Notes: generated by a model from the letters alone, not told the origin. Counted from the stretch's first letter, positions 27,415 through 36,963 are shown. The stretch: DNA of 64,000 nt from Janthinobacterium agaricidamnosum NBRC 102515 = DSM 9628 (GCF_000723165.1 NZ_HG322949.1:1198025-1262024); one strand, 5' to 3'. Numbers and translations are program-made.

Positions 27415-29190
27415 ATGAGCACAGTAGAGGTAAAAGTACCGAATATCGGCGACTTCAAGGAAGTCGAAGTCATCGAACTGATGGTCAAGGTGGGCGACAC
27501 CATCAAGGTGGACCAGTCGCTGATCACCGTGGAATCGGACAAGGCCAGCATGGAAATTCCTTCGACCCACGCCGGCGTGGTCAAGGAATTGAAGATCAAG
27601 GTCGGCGATAAAGTCGCCGAAGGCAGCGTGCTGCTGGTGGTCGATGCGGCTGGTGCCGATGCAACTGCCCCGGCACCAGCCGCTGCTGCTGCGCCTGCAC
27701 CGGCAGCAGCACCTGTTGCTGCGCCAGCGGCCGCGATCGTCCCGGCCGGCAATTACAGCGGCCAGGTCGATATCGATGTCGACATGATGGTGCTGGGCGG
27801 CGGTCCCGGCGGTTATTCGGCGGCGTTCCGCGCGGCCGACCTGGGGCTGAGCACCGTCATCGTCGAGCGTTATGTAACGCTGGGCGGGGTCTGCCTGAAC
27901 GTCGGCTGCATCCCGTCGAAAGCGCTGCTGCACGTGGCGTCGGTGATCGACGAGACGGCGCATATGTCCCACACCGGCGTCACGTTCGCCAAGCCGGCCA
28001 TCGACATCGACCAGGTGCGCAAGTACAAGGAAGGCGTGATCAAGAACATGACCGGCGGTCTGGCCGGCATGGCCAAGGCACGCAAGACGCAAGTGGTCAC
28101 TGGTGTCGGCCAGTTTCTGAGCGCCAACCACATCGAAGTGACGGCTGCTGACGGCACCAAGAAGGTTGTGCAGTTCAAGCAGGCCATCATCGCCGCCGGT
28201 TCGTCGGTGGTCAAACTGCCGTTCGTGCCGGAAGATCCGCGCATCGTCGATTCGACCGGCGCGCTGGAGTTGCGCCAGATCCCGAAACGCATGCTGGTCA
28301 TCGGCGGCGGCATCATCGGCCTGGAAATGGCGACGGTGTACTCGACCTTCGGCGCGCGCATCGACGTGGTTGAAATGATGGATGGACTGATGCAGGGCGC
28401 CGACCGCGATGCGGTCAAGGTCTGGCAAAAGTTCAACGAAAAACGCTTCGACAACATCATGACCAAGACCAGGACGGTTGCTGTCGAAGCCCTGCCGGAA
28501 GGCATCAAGGTCAGCTTTGAAGCAGCGGAAGCGGGCGCCACCGCGCCTGCGCCGCAGCTCTACGACCTGGTGCTGGTGGCCGTCGGCCGCAGCCCGAACG
28601 GCAAGAAACTGGCCGCCGACAAGGCTGGCGTGCAAGTGACCGACCGCGGCTTCATCAATGTCGACAGCCAGATGCGCACCAACGTGCCGAACATCTTCGC
28701 CATCGGCGACCTGGTCGGCCAGCCGATGCTGGCCCACAAGGCGGTGCATGAAGGCCACGTTGCCGCTGAAGCGGCGGCAGGCCAGAAGTCGCACTTCGAC
28801 GTCAAGGTGATTCCATCGGTGGCCTACACCGATCCGGAAGTGGCATGGGCCGGCATTACCGAAGACGAAGCGAAAGCCAAGGGCATCAAGGTCGAGAAGG
28901 GCCACTTCCCTTGGGCCGCTTCCGGCCGCGCCGTGGCCAATGGCCGCGCCGAAGGCTACACCAAGCTGCTGTTCGACGCGGAAACCCACCGCATCGTCGG
29001 CGGTACCATCGTCGGCACGCACGCCGGCGACATGATCGGTGAAATCGCGCTGGCGATCGAGATGGGCGCCGACGGCACCGACATCGGCAAGACCATCCAT
29101 CCTCACCCGACGCTGGGCGAATCGATCGGCATGGCGGCCGAAGTGTACGAAGGCGTGTGCACCGATTTGCCGCCGCCGCGCAAGCGCTAA
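27415..29190 (+). CDS. lpdA: PDH E3, dihydrolipoyl dehydrogenase with N-terminal lipoyl domain
   Basis: 591-aa flavoprotein that reoxidises lipoyl groups with NAD+. It carries its own lipoyl domain (about residues 1-80, Lys in [10 protein letters not shown]), an Ala/Pro linker, then the E3 body: [17 protein letters not shown] (FAD), the redox disulfide [16 protein letters not shown] (about 155-170), [20 protein letters not shown] (NAD), and the C-terminal HPHPTLGES His-Glu. Such fused E3s are known in Betaproteobacteria. A TTG at 27412 is in frame, but AAGGAG at 27403-27408 suits the ATG at 27415. A terminator follows. Confidence 0.98.
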   Translation: MSTVEVKVPNIGDFKEVEVIELMVKVGDTIKVDQSLITVESDKASMEIPSTHAGVVKELKIKVGDKVAEGSVLLVVDAAGADATAPAPAAAAAPAPAAAPVAAPAAAIVPAGNYSGQVDIDVDMMVLGGGPGGYSAAFRAADLGLSTVIVERYVTLGGVCLNVGCIPSKALLHVASVIDETAHMSHTGVTFAKPAIDIDQVRKYKEGVIKNMTGGLAGMAKARKTQVVTGVGQFLSANHIEVTAADGTKKVVQFKQAIIAAGSSVVKLPFVPEDPRIVDSTGALELRQIPKRMLVIGGGIIGLEMATVYSTFGARIDVVEMMDGLMQGADRDAVKVWQKFNEKRFDNIMTKTRTVAVEALPEGIKVSFEAAEAGATAPAPQLYDLVLVAVGRSPNGKKLAADKAGVQVTDRGFINVDSQMRTNVPNIFAIGDLVGQPMLAHKAVHEGHVAAEAAAGQKSHFDVKVIPSVAYTDPEVAWAGITEDEAKAKGIKVEKGHFPWAASGRAVANGRAEGYTKLLFDAETHRIVGGTIVGTHAGDMIGEIALAIEMGADGTDIGKTIHPHPTLGESIGMAAEVYEGVCTDLPPPRKR

Positions 29191-29206
29191 GCTGTCAGCA
29201 GCATAG

Positions 29207-29243
29207 AAAACCGGGACCGCCGCCAGGCCGTCCCGGTTTTTTT
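29207..29243 (+). terminator. Terminator of the PDH operon
   Basis: Stem AACCGGGAC (29209-29217) / GTCCCGGTT (29230-29238) with a 12-base loop and a run of seven Ts. Confidence 0.9.
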
Positions 29244-29484
29244 ACGTCCCCGGCAGTTGATTTCACCAATCGAAGAGTCCGCGGGGATTGATATTTCAAC
29301 GTCGTGTAGATTGGAGAGTATTGCCCTACGGTAAAAGTGTGAAAATTCTTTCTCCAGGGATTTTATATTGCCAAGCTGTTGATCAGTCATTGCCAACCGC
29401 CGTGTATCGGTCGTGCTTCCGGACCAGGGCTCAACAATGTAGCTTTTCCCCAAGCCCGTGATGGATACCACAAGCCGTAGGATC

Positions 29485-30642
29485 ATGAAAAAATTTACCG
29501 CGCTCCATATCTCCGACGCGAAGCTCAGGCGCAGCGATTTCCAGCAAGAGGGCATCTGCGCGCTGTTCGCCGATATCGCCGCGTACCGCGCCAGCGGCCA
29601 GCACATCGATGCGATTTTCTTCAGCGGCGAACTGGTGGCGCGCGACGCGGCTCCCGATTCCGGTGGCGGCGCCACGCCAGCCTATGTGTATGAACAATTC
29701 CTGCGCCCGGTGCTGCAGGCGGCCGCGTCGCCGGGCATGCGCTTTTACCTGGTGCCGGGCGGCCGCGCGCCGGGCGGGATCCGGCAGGACAGTTTTGGCG
29801 GTACCGGCTTCAGTTTTTTCTCGACCCTGGCCGAAGCTGGCGCCGGGCAGCGGGCGCACTACAAGAATATCCACGCGGTGTTCCACGGGCATAAACAGGC
29901 CGACAGCGCAGTGTCGCTGATGAATGCGCTGGGAGTTTTATATAAAAGCAATCCCGGCGGCCTGTGCCGGTCTGAAGGCTGTTTTCCCGCGTATGCGCTG
30001 CTGGAGTTCAATGCCGAGCCGGAACCGCGCTGGACCGTCGCGCTGCGGGTCTACGATGAGCAGCGCAACGATTTCCGGGCCACCTCGGTGTACACGCCGA
30101 ACGGCAAGGAAACCTATCGCATGGATGCGGAATATGTGTTTGCCACCTTGTTGCCGCGTATTAATCCGGCCGATGGCTACATCGATGGCTTGCTGGGCAA
30201 GCCGAATCCGGGGCTGCCTGCCGATGAGACGGTTCCAGGTGCCACGGCGGCGCGCGGCTTCCTGATCGAGCTGGCGCTGTGGCTGTTCGAGGCGGACCGG
30301 CTGGCCTTGCAACAATCCGAGCTGGAACGTTTCGCCAGCGATTATTGCGCCGTGGCCGGCATGTGCTGGAGCGCCGAAGTGTTGCTGGACAGTTTGTACC
30401 AGAATGGCTTGTTGCTGAAAACAGATGGCCAGGTGGCGTTTCAGTTTGATTATTTCCGCACTTTTTTCCTGGCGCAGCGCTTTGAAACATCTAGCGACCT
30501 GATGCGTTACGGGCTGGCGCAAGCGAGCGGGCCGGACGCCGATCCGGAATCCGCAACGGAATCCTTGCCGGCGTCCGGCCTGGCGCTGCCCGGCATGCCT
30601 TACCTGAGCCGCAGCATACCAGCTGACCTGATCAAGACTTGA
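29485..30642 (+). CDS. Pseudo-metallophosphoesterase with NACHT/STAND-type C-terminal region
   Basis: 385-aa protein that I cannot assign firmly. The N-terminal 190 residues have the frame of calcineurin-like phosphoesterases of the STAND-linked kind: LHISDAK (7-13), IDAIFFSGELV (41-51), FYLVPGGRA (87-95), IHAVFHGHKQAD (129-140), then GVLYKSNPGG and a LRVYDEQRNDF-like end. The metal ligands are lost: D-x-H is DAK, GD is GE, GNHD is GGRA, GHxH is GHKQ, and the part between GNHD and GHxH is far shorter than usual. Residues about 225-345 (YIDGLLGKPNPG to FQFDYFRTFFLAQRF) resemble the helical region after a NACHT NTPase, yet no P-loop is present. Start uncertain: 29485 fits the family; ATG 29461 is possible. 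Confidence 0.55.
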   Translation: MKKFTALHISDAKLRRSDFQQEGICALFADIAAYRASGQHIDAIFFSGELVARDAAPDSGGGATPAYVYEQFLRPVLQAAASPGMRFYLVPGGRAPGGIRQDSFGGTGFSFFSTLAEAGAGQRAHYKNIHAVFHGHKQADSAVSLMNALGVLYKSNPGGLCRSEGCFPAYALLEFNAEPEPRWTVALRVYDEQRNDFRATSVYTPNGKETYRMDAEYVFATLLPRINPADGYIDGLLGKPNPGLPADETVPGATAARGFLIELALWLFEADRLALQQSELERFASDYCAVAGMCWSAEVLLDSLYQNGLLLKTDGQVAFQFDYFRTFFLAQRFETSSDLMRYGLAQASGPDADPESATESLPASGLALPGMPYLSRSIPADLIKT

Positions 30643-31378
30643 GGGTGCCCTTGAAGAACAGGTCCAGTCCCTGTTCCGCGTTGCGGCGCGATTCCTGGTC
30701 GCTCGGCATATGGGTCGACGGGAACAGCAGGCGCGACATTTGATCGCCCATCAGGCAGTTGATCAGGTGCAACGCCAGCATGTCGACCGGCACTTGTTCG
30801 CGGAAATGGCTGCGGATGGCGGGCCGGCTGAAAAAGCGTATCAATAATTCGCGGGTCTGGCCCGGGCCGACCTTGTGGAAGGTCAGCGCCAGTTCCGGCG
30901 AGGCTTCCGCCTCGGCGACCACCATCCGGTTCAGGCGCACCGCTTCCGGCTTGTTGATCAGCCTGACGAAGCGCAGCGCAAAATCGCCCAGTATCTCTTG
31001 CATCGGACGGCGATCGGCATCCATCGCCGTCATCGTCGAGAAATAGGCCGAACGGCGCCGTTCCACCACCGCATTGAACAAGCCGGCCTTGCCGCCGAAC
31101 TTGACGTAAATCGTACGTACCGCGACGTGCGCTTCGCGCGCGATGCTTTCCAGGCTGACCTTGCCGTAACCATGTTGCAGGAACAGGCAACCGGCCGTAT
31201 CGAGCAAATGTTCGAGGCGCGCTTCCTGGTCGGCGGCGCGCGGGCGTCCGGCCGGCTTGCTGGCGCAACAGAATTCGGGATCTGACGCCGGCGCCGGTGT
31301 GCTGTCGGTGGAAATCGGGTCGGCCACGTCCGGCTGGGCATGATCCGACGCGTCATTTTTGCGGCTGGCTAATGACAT
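30632..31378 (-). CDS. TetR-family regulator of the emr-like operon
   Basis: 248-aa repressor type protein. A disordered, Pro/Asp-rich stretch of about 45 residues precedes the DNA-binding domain GRPRAADQEARLEHLLDTAG, with the helix-turn-helix SLESIAREAHVAVRTIYVKF near residues 74-93; the C-terminal part would be the ligand and dimer domain. Divergent from the HlyD-like gene (136 bp apart) across a promoter and a dyad that fit autorepression and control of the efflux operon. Its 3' end overlaps the convergent gene by 11 bp (30632-30642). Confidence 0.9.
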   Translation of the reverse strand: MSLASRKNDASDHAQPDVADPISTDSTPAPASDPEFCCASKPAGRPRAADQEARLEHLLDTAGCLFLQHGYGKVSLESIAREAHVAVRTIYVKFGGKAGLFNAVVERRRSAYFSTMTAMDADRRPMQEILGDFALRFVRLINKPEAVRLNRMVVAEAEASPELALTFHKVGPGQTRELLIRFFSRPAIRSHFREQVPVDMLALHLINCLMGDQMSRLLFPSTHMPSDQESRRNAEQGLDLFFKGTLKS

Positions 31379-31429
31379 GTCTCTGCGATCTGTACTTGTT
31401 GTGAATGTCCGTACTGTAGTTCAAAATAA

Positions 31430-31453
31430 AATGAAATGCAATCGTTTCATTTC
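31430..31453. promoter_or_regulatory. Candidate TetR operator (AAATGAAA-N8-TTTCATTT)
   Basis: Perfect 8-bp inverted repeat, 24 bp in all, just upstream of the efflux promoter. A second half site TTTCATTT lies at 31496-31503, right before the ribosome site of the HlyD-like gene. Its size and place fit a TetR dimer blocking both promoters. Confidence 0.65.
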
Positions 31454-31454
31454 T

Positions 31455-31483
31455 TGACTTTGGATTTTCTTTGCCCAATAATG
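31455..31483 (+). promoter_or_regulatory. Sigma-70 promoter of the efflux operon
   Basis: TTGACT at 31455-31460 and AATAAT at 31478-31483 with exactly 17 bases between; the -35 box starts two bases after the operator dyad and the TTTCATTT half site lies downstream of the -10 box. Confidence 0.7.
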
Positions 31484-31514
31484 AACCTATATCATTTCAT
31501 TTTTGGAGCGCAGT

Positions 31515-32681
31515 ATGTCTGAGCAGCACAACCTGGCCGAACAAAAAGTACTTGGCGCGGTACCGCCAGCAGTCCCGGCGTCGGCCCCTGTTGCGCCCGC
31601 CGCGGCGACGCCGCCGAACCGCCGTGTGATGGTCATCGCCGGCCTGATCGCGATCGCCGCGATCGGCGCCGGCGGCCGCATGTGGTATCGCAGCCATTAT
31701 TTCGTCGATACCGACAATGCCTATGTGTCCGGCCACGTACATCCGGTGTCCTCGCGCATTGCCGGCGTGGTCACCCGCGTGCTGATCGACGATAACCAGG
31801 TGGTCAAGGAAGGCGATGTGATCGCCGAACTCGATCCATTCGACCAGCGCGTCAAGGCCGAGCAAATCCAGGCCCAGATCGCCAGCGCCGAGCAGCAAGT
31901 CTTGCAATCCGATGCGCAAATCGCCCAGGTGAAGGCGCAAGCGAGCGCGGCGCAGGCGCAAGTGGTGCAGTCGGAAGCGCTGCTGCTGCGCGCCAGACAG
32001 GACGCCGACCGTTTTGGCCAGTTGTATACCAGCCAGATGAAAGCCGTGTCGAAAGCGGAAGTGGATGCCGCCAACGCCGGCCGGACCAGCGCGGTGGCCG
32101 ACCTGGCCGCGCGCCGCGACAGCGCGGCCGCCGCCAAGGAGCAGATCGCCGCAGCCGGCGCGGCCCGCGACGTGTTGAAGGCGCAAGTGGAAGTATTGCG
32201 TGTGCAATTGAAAGACGCGCAACAACAATTGGCGTATAACCAGATCCTGGCGCCGGTATCGGGCCGCATCGGCAAGCGCAATGTCGAGACCGGCATGCGG
32301 GTGCAGCCCGGCCAGCAATTGGCCGCCATCGTGCAAGACAATGTATGGGTCACCGCCAACTTCAAGGAAACGCAGCTGGCCGACCTGCATCGCGGCCAGG
32401 CTGTGCATGTCCGCGTCGATGCGCTGCCGGGCAAGAAACTGGTCGGCACGCTGGACAGCTTCGCCCCTGCATCGGGCGCGCAATTCGCGTTGCTGCCGGC
32501 CGATAACGCCACCGGTAATTTCACCAAGATCGTGCAGCGCGTGCCGGTCAAGGTCGTGTTCAAGCCGGAAGACATCAAGGCCCTCGACGGCCGCCTGGTG
32601 CCGGGCATGTCGGTGGTCGCCGAAGTGGAAGTGAACCAGCCCGAGGCCGCCGGCGGCGCCACCAAGACCGCGACCCGCTAA
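31515..32681 (+). CDS. EmrA/HlyD-type membrane fusion protein
   Basis: 388-aa periplasmic adaptor of a tripartite drug efflux pump. One membrane anchor (RVMVIAGLIAIAAIGAG, about residues 37-53), then the family pattern HYFVDTDNAYVSGHVHPVSS, a lipoyl-like half motif, a long Ala/Gln-rich coiled-coil hairpin (about residues 115-235) and NQILAPVSGRIGKRNVETGM. GGAG at 31505-31508 is six bases before the ATG. First gene of the operon with the DHA2 transporter and the NodT channel. Confidence 0.93.
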   Translation: MSEQHNLAEQKVLGAVPPAVPASAPVAPAAATPPNRRVMVIAGLIAIAAIGAGGRMWYRSHYFVDTDNAYVSGHVHPVSSRIAGVVTRVLIDDNQVVKEGDVIAELDPFDQRVKAEQIQAQIASAEQQVLQSDAQIAQVKAQASAAQAQVVQSEALLLRARQDADRFGQLYTSQMKAVSKAEVDAANAGRTSAVADLAARRDSAAAAKEQIAAAGAARDVLKAQVEVLRVQLKDAQQQLAYNQILAPVSGRIGKRNVETGMRVQPGQQLAAIVQDNVWVTANFKETQLADLHRGQAVHVRVDALPGKKLVGTLDSFAPASGAQFALLPADNATGNFTKIVQRVPVKVVFKPEDIKALDGRLVPGMSVVAEVEVNQPEAAGGATKTATR

Positions 32682-32690
32682 GCAGCAGCC

Positions 32691-34289
32691 ATGAGCAGCT
32701 CGACAACCACACTGGCACGGCCGCCAGCCTTTCCTGCCATCAGCGAACACGTGTCCGGCCGTACCTGGATCGCGGTCGCGGCCGGCATGCTGGGCGCCTT
32801 CATGGCGGTGCTCGACATCCAGATCACCAACTCGTCGCTGAAGGATATCCTCGGCGCGCTGTCGGCCACCCAGGAAGAAGGCTCGTGGATTTCCACCGCC
32901 TACCTGGTGGCGGAAATCATCGTCATCCCGCTGACCGCGCTGTTGACGCGGGCGTTCGGCTTGCGCACCTATATGATCGGCACCACTTCCTTGTTCCTGC
33001 TGTTTTCGACCTTGTGCGGCGCGTCGTGGAACCTGCAAAGCATGATCGTGTTCCGCATGCTGCAAGGCTTTACCGGCGGCGCGCTGATACCGATGGCGTT
33101 CACGCTGGTGATGACCAAGCTGCCGCCGGCCAAGCGCTCCACCGGCGTCGCCATTTTCGGCCTGACTGCGACGCTGGCGCCGGCGATGGGACCGACGCTG
33201 GGCGGCTACCTCAGCGAAATCTATGGCTGGCCATCGATTTTCTACATCAACTGGGTGCCGGGCGTGCTGCTGATCGCCGGCATGATGTACGGCCTGGAGC
33301 GCGAGCCGAAGAACTTGACATTGCTGTGGAAAGCCGACTGGCTGGGCATCGCCTGCATGGCGCTCGGTCTCGGTTCGCTGACGATTTTCCTGGAAGAGGG
33401 CAATACCAAGGATTGGTTCGATTCGCTGTTCATCATCACCTTCGCCGGCCTGGCGATCGCCGGCCTGCTGGGCTGGGTCATCACCAATGCCACCAGCAAG
33501 GAGCCGTTCGTCAACCTGTCGCTGTATGGCACGCGTAACTTCCTGGTGGCCACCGTGCTGTCGGCGGTGACCGGCATGGGCTTGTACGGTTCGGCCTTTT
33601 TGCTGCCGCTGTTCCTCGGCCAGATCGCCGGCTATTCGCCGATGCAGATCGGCGAAGTGATCATGTGGGTCGGCTTGCCGCAATTGCTGATCATGCCGTT
33701 CGTCGCCAGGATGTCGTCGCGGGTCGACAACCGCATCCTGTGCAGCTTCGGCTTGCTGTTGTTCGGCGGCTCCTGCCTGATGAACGCGTACATGGACGCG
33801 GGCACCGGCTACGACCAGCTGCTGTGGTCGCAAGTGGTGCGCGCGCTGGGCCAGCCGTTCGTCATGCTGACCTTGTCGAACTTCGCCATGAAAGGCGTGG
33901 CGCCGAAAGACATGCCGTCGGCGTCGAGCCTGTTCAACATGACCCGAAACCTGGGCGGTTCGATCGGCATCGCGCTGCTGGCGACGGCGCTCAGCACGCG
34001 CGAACATTTTCATTCGCAGCGGCTGGGCGAATCGGTCAGCATGCTGGCAAGCGCCACCCAATTGCGGATCGACCAGCTGACCCAGTCCTTCATCGGCAAG
34101 GGCTACGACGCGGTCACCGCCGGCCAGCAGGCGCTGGCGGCGATCGACGGCGTGGTGCGGCGCGAAGCGTATGTGATGGCTTACAACGACGGCTTTTTCC
34201 TGATTGGCTGCATCTTGATCGGCTGTATCGTGCCGCTGTGGCTGGCCGATAAATTGAAGGCGCCGGGCAGCGGTGGCGGCGGGCATTAA
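32691..34289 (+). CDS. EmrB/QacA-type (DHA2) MFS drug exporter
   Basis: 532-aa inner-membrane proton antiporter with about 14 hydrophobic segments. N-terminal GAFMAVLDIQITNSSLKDI with the conserved D in TM1, and GFTGGALIPMAFTLVM and FGLTATLAPAMGPTLGGYLS (motif C region) mark the DHA2 family. Nine bases behind the adaptor gene. Together with EmrA-like and NodT-like partners it should pump hydrophobic drugs from the inner membrane to the outside. Confidence 0.94.
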   Translation: MSSSTTTLARPPAFPAISEHVSGRTWIAVAAGMLGAFMAVLDIQITNSSLKDILGALSATQEEGSWISTAYLVAEIIVIPLTALLTRAFGLRTYMIGTTSLFLLFSTLCGASWNLQSMIVFRMLQGFTGGALIPMAFTLVMTKLPPAKRSTGVAIFGLTATLAPAMGPTLGGYLSEIYGWPSIFYINWVPGVLLIAGMMYGLEREPKNLTLLWKADWLGIACMALGLGSLTIFLEEGNTKDWFDSLFIITFAGLAIAGLLGWVITNATSKEPFVNLSLYGTRNFLVATVLSAVTGMGLYGSAFLLPLFLGQIAGYSPMQIGEVIMWVGLPQLLIMPFVARMSSRVDNRILCSFGLLLFGGSCLMNAYMDAGTGYDQLLWSQVVRALGQPFVMLTLSNFAMKGVAPKDMPSASSLFNMTRNLGGSIGIALLATALSTREHFHSQRLGESVSMLASATQLRIDQLTQSFIGKGYDAVTAGQQALAAIDGVVRREAYVMAYNDGFFLIGCILIGCIVPLWLADKLKAPGSGGGGH

Positions 34290-34332
34290 GCGCCTGAGCA
34301 TGCCCCGATAAATAATGACAGAGGTATTGATT

Positions 34333-35799
34333 ATGTTGACACGTTTAAAAAGCATCACCGTGGCCGTTGGCGCCGCGTTGGCGGTGGCCGGCTGCACCAC
34401 GGTCGGCCCGGATTTCAAGGCGCCGGCGCATGTCGCCGACAGCGCTTTCCGGTACCAGGCCGGCGCCAGCGACAATACCGCGCAGTTGCCGAAAGACTGG
34501 TGGAGCGTGTTCGGCGACGCGACCCTGGACCGCCTCGAACAGGGCGCGCTGCGCGACAATCCGAGCGTGCGCGTGGCGGCCCAGCGCCTGCTGCAGGCGC
34601 TGGCGCAAACCAACCGCGCGCACGCGGCCCGGATGCCGGAAGTGGACGGCGGCATCGGTGTGTCGAATACCCGCAGTTCGGCCTATACTTCGCAAGGACT
34701 GGCGCTGGGCGGACAGTCGATCAGCGGCAACAACTACAGCGCCGGCGTGTCGTTTTCGTATGAACTCGACCTGGTCGGCCAATTGCGCCGACTGGTCGAG
34801 GCGGCCGATGCCGAGGTGCTGGTGGCCGAGGCCAGCCGCGACGGCGTGCTGCTGATGCTGGCGTCGCAAGTGGCGACCAACTACTGGCAATTGCGCGGCC
34901 TGGACGCCGAGATGGCGATCCTGGACGGCGCGCTGGCCACCCGCCGCGAATCGGAGCAACTGGTCGAGGCGCGCTTCAACGCCGGCTTGACCAATGAACT
35001 GGACCTGGCCCGCGCGCGGGTCGAACGGGCCAACGCGCAGGCCGATTTGCACGAGGTGCGGCGGCAGCGTAATTTGCTGGAAAATAAATTGGCTGTGTTG
35101 ATCGGCAAATCGCCGGCCGAGATGTCATTGCCGGCCGCCGAGCATGCCGAAGCGTTGCCGCAACCGCCGGCGATTCCGGTCGGCTTGCCGGCCAGCCTGC
35201 TGGCGCAGCGTCCCGACCTGGCCGGCAGCATGGCCAACCTGCGCTCGACCAATGCGCAAATCGGCATCGCCGAAGCCGCGTTTTACCCATCGGTGAAATT
35301 GACCGGCAGTTACGGCTATGCGTCGGAAAGCTTGCGCGACCTGGCCAAGGGCGGTGCGCGCCAGTTCAGCGCCGGGCCGTTGTCCTTGTCGCTGCCGATC
35401 TTTTCCGGTGGCCGCAACGAGGCCAACCTGGCGCTGACCAAGGCGCGTTACGAAGAAGCGCTGGCCGACCATGAAAGCAAGCTGCTGACCGCCTTGCGCG
35501 AAGTGGAAGACGCGTTGTCGGACCTGGAACAGCGCCAGTTGCAGGGCCAGGCCCAGCAAGAGTCGCAGCAGGCGGCGGCGCGCGCCTACCTGGTGGCGCG
35601 CGCGCGTTACGAGCGCGGCGTGTCGAACTACCTCGACGTCACCGACGCGCAGCGCAGTTCGCTGGCGGCCGACCGCGCGGCGGTACAGATCAAGACCCAG
35701 CGCCTGCTGGCGACGGTCGCCGTGGCGCGTGCGCTGGGCGCCGGCTGGCAGCCCAGCGCCGCGCTGGCGGCGGTGGCTGACGGCGCCAGCGCACAATAA
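34333..35799 (+). CDS. NodT-family outer-membrane efflux lipoprotein
   Basis: 488-aa TolC-like channel. Signal MLTRLKSITVAVGAALAVAG then Cys (lipobox, residue 21), followed by TTVGPDFKAPAHV, typical of RND/MFS outer factors such as OprM and NodT. Two repeated helix-barrel halves are visible (LEQGALRDNPSVRVAAQRLL and later NLRSTNAQIGIAEAAFYPSV). A start at 34315 is in frame; GAGG at 34321-34324 and the signal peptide favour 34333. Last gene of the operon; the next gene is convergent after 18 bp. Confidence 0.94.
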   Translation: MLTRLKSITVAVGAALAVAGCTTVGPDFKAPAHVADSAFRYQAGASDNTAQLPKDWWSVFGDATLDRLEQGALRDNPSVRVAAQRLLQALAQTNRAHAARMPEVDGGIGVSNTRSSAYTSQGLALGGQSISGNNYSAGVSFSYELDLVGQLRRLVEAADAEVLVAEASRDGVLLMLASQVATNYWQLRGLDAEMAILDGALATRRESEQLVEARFNAGLTNELDLARARVERANAQADLHEVRRQRNLLENKLAVLIGKSPAEMSLPAAEHAEALPQPPAIPVGLPASLLAQRPDLAGSMANLRSTNAQIGIAEAAFYPSVKLTGSYGYASESLRDLAKGGARQFSAGPLSLSLPIFSGGRNEANLALTKARYEEALADHESKLLTALREVEDALSDLEQRQLQGQAQQESQQAAARAYLVARARYERGVSNYLDVTDAQRSSLAADRAAVQIKTQRLLATVAVARALGAGWQPSAALAAVADGASAQ

Positions 35800-35817
35800 C
35801 GCCAGCCTGTAGCAGGA

Positions 35818-36690
35818 TCAGGGGATCTGGTATGAATCGCCGTTGACGCTCCAGCTCAACGGCGTTTTCAAGTCCAGGTTGCCGTTTTTCAGGAACAGGC
35901 GCTGCTGGGTGTCGATCCGGTCGACATTGCCGGCATGGTCGGATTCACCGGCCATCAGCGCGCGCCGCACATCCAGGAACGCATTCAGGTACGCCGTCTC
36001 ATTGCCGCCCTGCGACGGCGGCAATGCGCGGCGCAGCGCCTGGGCGCGCAAGCCGTAAAAACTATTGCTGAGCGTGTCGCCGCCCGGCCCGTGCATGACG
36101 ATCGCGTCGTAGTAGATGAATTGTCCCAGCGTCCCCAAACCGTCTTGCTTGGCCTGTGCCACGGACGGATTGAAATACATATTGTCGCGCAGCGTGTCCT
36201 GGCCTTTCTGGAACGCCGGATCCTTGGCGGCGACTTTCCAGTGGGCTACAAAATTCGGATCGAGGCCGGCGTGCGACGCGGTGCCGTTGACCTTGCGCAG
36301 CGCCGGCAGGTATGTGCTCAGCACATTGCCTGAGTTGGTCTTGGTGTAGGCTTCGACCAGTTCCAGCATGTCGCCGGTGCCGGACGTGAAACCGATGATG
36401 CCGCCGGTATAACCCCGGCCGTCGCTGATGTCTTCGATATAGGCATATTGCGCCTTCCAGTCCAGCGATGAATTTTCGGCGCTGGCGACCAGTTGCATCG
36501 CGATTTCCTTTTTGTCCACTGCGCTCAGGCCGTCCGCCGCGGCGGCCACTGACTGGCCTGGCAGCAATGATGAACTGGAATTTCCTGTCTGCCCGCTGCC
36601 ACCGCCGCAAGCGCTTAAGACCAGCGCCAGTGCCATGGTAATGAGCACGGTAGCGTGCCGCTGGCCAGAATGTGTCGTCTTGTAAGTCAT
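35818..36690 (-). CDS. GH46 chitosanase lipoprotein, copy 1
   Basis: 290-aa secreted chitosanase that splits beta-1,4 bonds in chitosan with inversion. Lipobox LSAC (Cys28), a Ser/Gly-rich spacer, then a full GH46 domain closely matching Streptomyces CsnN174: KKEIAMQLVASAENSSLDWK, EDISDGRGYTGGIIGFTSGT, and YYDAIVMHGPG. Catalytic Glu72 and Asp90 (Glu22 and Asp40 of CsnN174) and Arg92 are kept. Upstream, CCACAGGGTAT precedes the ATG as in copy 2, and the 25-bp dyad lies 205 bp upstream. Four copies stand in a row on this strand. Confidence 0.96.
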   Translation of the reverse strand: MTYKTTHSGQRHATVLITMALALVLSACGGGSGQTGNSSSSLLPGQSVAAAADGLSAVDKKEIAMQLVASAENSSLDWKAQYAYIEDISDGRGYTGGIIGFTSGTGDMLELVEAYTKTNSGNVLSTYLPALRKVNGTASHAGLDPNFVAHWKVAAKDPAFQKGQDTLRDNMYFNPSVAQAKQDGLGTLGQFIYYDAIVMHGPGGDTLSNSFYGLRAQALRRALPPSQGGNETAYLNAFLDVRRALMAGESDHAGNVDRIDTQQRLFLKNGNLDLKTPLSWSVNGDSYQIP

Positions 36691-36895
36691 GGTTGATACC
36701 CTGTGGTTTTTGTCCGGCGATGCTGGTCAGCCGACCTGGACTGAAGTCCAGCTCGTCGGTCTAGTTGAATTGCGGAAGATGAAAAACAGAGGGGAGGTTC
36801 ACATCGGATACAGGATATGGTCCTCTCCGAAACCTGGCGGCGGCGTGATTTCGCCTTCAATTCTAAAGGATCAAGACTGACTTTTTCTATAGCTA

Positions 36896-36920
36896 TTTTT
36901 GCAAATTGGATTGCGAAAAA
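36896..36920 (-). promoter_or_regulatory. 25-bp chitosanase upstream dyad, site 1
   Basis: TTTTTGCAA, six bases, TTGCGAAAAA: an imperfect inverted repeat, 205 bp upstream of chitosanase copy 1. Nearly the same sequence stands upstream of copies 3 and 4. Likely an operator or activator site. Confidence 0.6.
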
Positions 36921-36963
36921 CTGAGGCAGCCTCAGGTATACGGGAGATGCTTAGGGGATCTAC

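Noticed and set aside
25716..27660. Repeated blocks that might suggest a repeat array or CRISPR
   Set aside because: They are the three lipoyl domains and Ala/Pro linkers; unit size and coding frame explain them. No CRISPR-like direct repeats with spacers were found anywhere.
25581..27752. Ala/Gly-rich long frame opposite aceF
   Set aside because: Produced by the Ala/Pro linker and lipoyl repeats of aceF read backwards.
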